Shown in pieces: positions 20,926 to 25,000 of a DNA stretch of 25,000 nt. Source of the DNA: Owenia fusiformis (Eukaryota > Annelida > Polychaeta > Sabellida > Oweniidae). The stretch's first letter is position 1, and each line of letters starts with the position of its first letter. A program made the translations under genes and the position numbers. Below the pieces are notes generated by a model. It was not told the origin of the DNA. It did not search any database and saw only the letters and a program-made list of their open reading frames with translations. Where the stretch lies: NCBI GenBank assembly GCA_903813345.2, contig CAIIXF020000306.1, forward strand, positions 1 through 25,000, given 5' to 3'.

Positions 20926-23461
20926 AATGAAAATAGCTCTGGTGTACATTAAGATGGCTCCAGTTGGATGACTTCTTTTGTCTATTTGCGCATGACCTCA
21001 CTACTACATGTAAAGGCCCTGTAAGAGAAAAGGGCGACATATGAAATGCAAAACCCAAACTAATACTATGAACAGGTATATGTAACACCGGGGACTGTTA
21101 GACATTCAACTAGTTCTCAATCTAATATAAGACTCACGTCAGACCATCCAAATGCCTTATTTTTACTGCATTTGAATTATTAACACAAAACAACAGTAGA
21201 ATTCTACTCTACTTTCTGCTCATAGATACTAAAAGACCTCCCAGGTATCATTGACTTATTGACATCGTCTATATTTCATTTTTTTACCTGTATAATAGTA
21301 TTGTTTTGTGATTATATATCACTAAATGTTTATCGTTATCTTAACGATCATCAACATACACCTTAATGGTAGTGTCACCGTAAAACACAACCTCAGACCA
21401 TTTGAAGTGGCATTAAAATATAAATTATCAATTTCCTACTCATAAATTAAATTCAAATTTAGAAAGAAAAATCATCAGGTAATTGGTAGTCTAGACGTTA
21501 TATTTTCAAATGAGAACCAAACAACCAGGTTATCAAACACCGATATTTGGGACTAAATGTTGAATTGTTTAACTACTCAGAGATCAACTATTTTAGTATT
21601 ACATTATGGGAGATGTGGTAATCTCATTTCTAATAGTTTCAGGTATAGGGGTTATCAATAGGTGAGGGAAAGGCATAGCAGATAGTGATAATCGTAATAA
21701 AATATAATTGACCAAAGGGTGGCTGGGTTGGCAAGTCATAGCATTTTTGTATGAGCTACAGTCCGTCTTCAATTGAAAATTGTCCTACAGTAAATTAACA
21801 CGTGATACTCCATATTATATCGTAAATAAATAAACACCTATTCAAATATGCCACATAAATAAAATAAAGTAGATTTATAATCACCAATTATCATTTGTAA
21901 CAAAAAAATAGAGGTGATATATTTTCATGATAAAGTTATCTTATGGCATACATCCACTTCGTAAAGAAAGGGAGGGGACTTTGGATTTACGAGACAACGA
22001 CAATGTCCCAAATGACAAATAATCTTACGTACATCACACCTGTCGCCTGCAACAAAATACGAAATGTCGTCTGAGAACAAATTGATTAAGTTTCCATATC
22101 ATTTAGATTAAAATGAGAAATCTTCTAGATGGACCCAACATTGACCCCTTTCATGAAGTTTTGGTTCCAGAGTTTTTCATCGATCGTAAATCATTTGGTA
22201 AAAAGCCCTCCGCTAAATTGGACATATTTATGGTGTTGGAATCTTCTCCTTCAAGTTGGTGAAGCACCCTAAATTGTACAATATGTATGTTATCAAACTT
22301 GTCCGATATACCAGCATTCGTTTGAGATTTCCCCTGGAAGATTGTTGGTGAATGATTAGACTACGTTATCCAAGAGCAAATTTAATCGCATTTCAAAGAG
22401 TTCTCTTAGACCCATTGAGTTGGATGTTATCTCTATTTTCCGTTTCTCATGTGCATATTATTTAGACCAAGACTACGAGTAGACCTGTGCCAATTTCTTG
22501 CGAAGATATGGAGACATATTGAATTCTTGTTCGCCATTGTGGCTATGGTTTCCCATATTCTAATTCTGAGACCATAATATTAAATTCACACATGGCTAGG
22601 CAAGATGTGTCAAATTCCAGCCAATCAGAACACGCTATTTCAGATAACTGCAATGCAATATCTAATGCACTTATGCACCTAAGGTCACATTTAGATTCTA
22701 GTGAAACTAATGAAACTGGTTAGACAAGCTGATCAATTTCATAGTTGAGTAGAAATCTATAAATAGAATCATAGGAAATAACAAGCCAAGTGCTTATGTA
22801 GGTCAATGGAAAGTGTTGAATTGTCATTGTCAAGGTGACAACCTTCCTTGAAAATATATTATTTCTAGTTATTTCGTATCTCAAGGTACTGAAGGTCTCG
22901 GGGTAGGTATCAGAAATTTACACCAAACAGGAAATGAAGAAACCATGTGGATTTTAGAAGTTCTGCCTTGATTTACAGTCAGTTGTACGACTCCCATACA
23001 TAATTTAGATGACCAGGATCACAATGGTCATGATCAAAATGACCCTTACCATGCTAAAATAGCTTTTTCAGCCCTCTGAAAATGTGACTGAAAAAAGTTA
23101 AAAGTTAGTATTTCGGAAAGGTCACTGAACAGAATATTTTGAATTTTTCAGAAACTGTGCCCAACATATTGCTTTAAATGATAGGAGCTTTGAAATTGAA
23201 TTCATTTCTTGTAATAGAGAAAAAATGAAAAATCTTTTTTCCTTTTTATAACCACAATTTTTGTTTCAGACAATTTTTTTAGGGGACTCATTTTAAGTCT
23301 GAAAAATATTTCCGTGCTTGCGCGGTAGAATGGGCCCATAAAACCGAAAATTAGGCCCTTTTGAAAAGTTATGGCCCATTTTCTTAATAATTCCTAAAAT
23401 CAAAAAGTAAGGTCCAGCAATGCCCTACAAATGTTGGTCTCATCCTATTGGGGAGGGGCTG

Positions 23462-23487
23462 CCCCCCCCCCCCCCCCCAAAAAAAAA
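23462..23487. repeat. C17A9 homopolymer junction
   Basis: Seventeen C bases run directly into nine A bases, followed by GATCCGCCAGTGGC. The last part recalls the ends of some hAT-like DNA transposons (reverse strand CACTGGCGGATC). I found no partner end, so this may be a transposon end or only a simple repeat. Confidence 0.6.
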
Positions 23488-24190
23488 GATCCGCCAGTGG
23501 CACATGTAGTGCCATGTTACTAACAACTGAGACATATGCGGTAGCTAGATGTTTGACCACTAGTCATCCCTTATTGACCTTTGCCAGAGTAATGGTAGCA
23601 TCTGCCACTTCTAGGTGAAGGCCTGTGCAACATTTCATCTAAGTATATATAAAAATTATAAGAGAAAAATAGCGAATGGGCTTATGGTTTGAAGGTATAT
23701 TTGAAAATATGTTTTGCGTTCCTAAATTAACCGCAACAATTATTTTAAAAATTCTTTGAAAAGGACTAAATAAAGTAAGAAAATTGATTTCATACATTAC
23801 CTTACTGAACCGGCGGTTGTTCTATCTTAGTTTCAATTGTTCAAACCTCCAATACTCCGCACAAAATACAGAAAGTGTTTCAATTTTTTTCTTTCGGTCT
23901 CTATTACATGTATATTCAGTTTGTTCTATACAGTTCCGCAAAATAGATACTCCAAGACTAACATTTACCTGCGTTGAGAACCTTTTTATTTGGATAGACA
24001 ATACTAGATGCGTTGGCGTGAGTGAAAGGTGAGATGAAAGGCTATTTCACCTTTCAAAAGAGTAGTTGACAAGTACAGCTGGGTTAACAAATGCTTATAG
24101 CTTGTCCCCATCGGGACACTTCGTCTCAGGCTCATTCGGTCAAGGATTCAAAAATAAAAACGATTCTATTGTCTGTGCAAAAGATAATAA

Positions 24191-25000
24191 GAGTACACCC
24201 CCTTCATAAGTTTGGATAATGAGAGAACATCCCTTTATAAGTTTGGATAATAAGACTACACCCCTTCATACGTTTGGATAATAAGAGTACATCCCTTCAT
24301 AAGTTTGGATAATAAGAGAACATCCCTTCATAAGTTTGGATGATAAGAGTACATCCCTTCATAAGTTTGGATAATAAGACTACATCCCTTCATACGTTTG
24401 GATGATAAGAGTACATCCCTTCATAAGTTTGGATAATAAGAGTATATCCCTTCATAAGTTTGGATAATAAGAGTACACCCCCTTTATAAGTTTGGATAAT
24501 AAGACTACACCCCTTCATACGTTTGGATAATAAGAGTACATCCCTTCATAAGTTTGGATAATAAGAGAACATCCCTTCATAAGTTTGGATAATAAGAGAA
24601 CATCCCTTCATAAGTTTGGATAATAAGAGTACATCCCTTCATAAGTTTGGATAATAAGAGAACATCCCTTCATAAGTTTGGATAATAAGAGTACATCCCT
24701 TCATAAGTTTGGATGATAAGAGAACATCCCTTCATAAGTTTGGATGATAAGAGTACATCCCTTCATAAGTTTGGATAATAAGAGTACATCCCTTCATAAG
24801 TTTGGATAATAAGAGAACATCCCTTCATAAGTTTGGATAATAAGAGTACATCCCTTCATAAGTTTGGATAATAAGAGTACATCCCTTCATAAGTTTGGAT
24901 AATAAGAGTACATCCCTTCATAAATTTGGATAATAAGAGTACATCCCTTCATAAGTTTGGATAATAAGAGTACATCCCTTCATAAGTTTGGATAATAAGA
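24191..25000. repeat. 31-bp minisatellite, 26 units, cut by the window end
   Basis: The unit is GAGTACATCCCTTCATAAG followed by TTTGGATAATAA, 31 bp long; two units (1 and 10) carry one extra C. Units vary at few positions: GAGTAC, GAGAAC or GACTAC at the start; CATCCC or CACCCC; CATAAG or CATACG; ATAATAA or ATGATAA. In the left half, units 3, 7 and 11 share both GACTAC and CATACG, a four-unit (124-bp) periodicity, while units 12-26 are more uniform. The period is not a multiple of three, so it is not coding. There are no spacers, so it is not a CRISPR array. Confidence 0.97.

Larger units (their letters stand above)
14604..24190. other. Long intergenic stretch
   Basis: I could support no gene, tRNA or rRNA here. 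The open frames at 16215-16481, 18123-18391, 19367-19582, 20873-21088 and 23784-24032 show no recognisable domain and have AT-rich chance-like composition. A possible plus-strand first exon (17387-17453) is discussed under findings. Simple-sequence items are TTGAT/TTTGAT repeats at 20901-20925, a G10 run at 20426-20435 and the C17A9 tract at 23462-23487. Confidence 0.35.

Noticed and set aside
24191-25000. CRISPR-like array
   Set aside because: Units are contiguous 31-bp tandem copies without unique spacers, in a eukaryotic context.

Overview
This window reads as nuclear DNA from a marine invertebrate, most likely an echinoderm or close relative. The background is AT-rich and gene-poor, genes would be split by introns, and the one clear cluster is a replication-type histone pair ending in metazoan histone 3' stem-loops. 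The H2B tail carries a TPRK motif and a run of six arginines joined directly to [19 protein letters not shown]. That arrangement matches echinoid sperm-type H2B as I know the family. The phylum is an inference; no species call is made.

Layout. Positions 1-1400 hold a divergent pair: H2A on the minus strand and H2B on the plus strand. They share a promoter of about 390 bp with a TATA box on each side, CCAAT boxes, an octamer before H2B, and a mirrored 13-bp motif upstream of both TATA boxes. Each gene ends in the same 16-nt stem-loop. Positions 1546-8852 hold no convincing gene but four repeat structures: a possible DNA element with 19-bp exact inverted ends (1546-2702), a 645-bp fold-back element with mariner-like ends (5480-6124), a very recent 240-bp palindrome (7469-7708), and a 144-bp tandem duplication (8564-8852). 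Positions 11300-11752 contain a possible small minus-strand gene for a secreted peptide, based on a signal-peptide exon with good splice sites. Positions 12724-13923 encode a 399-residue type II membrane protein of the HtrL/YibB family in one exon, with a candidate 5' UTR intron and an RFX/CCAAT-like promoter upstream near 14.6 kb. From about 14.7 to 24.19 kb I see no supportable gene, only simple repeats, short hairpins and a possible transposon end. From 24191 to the window edge runs a 31-bp minisatellite of 26 units that continues past the end.

The two histones would assemble as an H2A-H2B dimer, probably in male germ-line chromatin. The HtrL/YibB protein has no visible functional link to them. 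The strongest novel candidates are the mirrored promoter motif, the H2A tail that replaces the usual ubiquitination lysine, the fold-back element carrying a transposase C-terminus in both arms, and the possible small secreted peptide gene.
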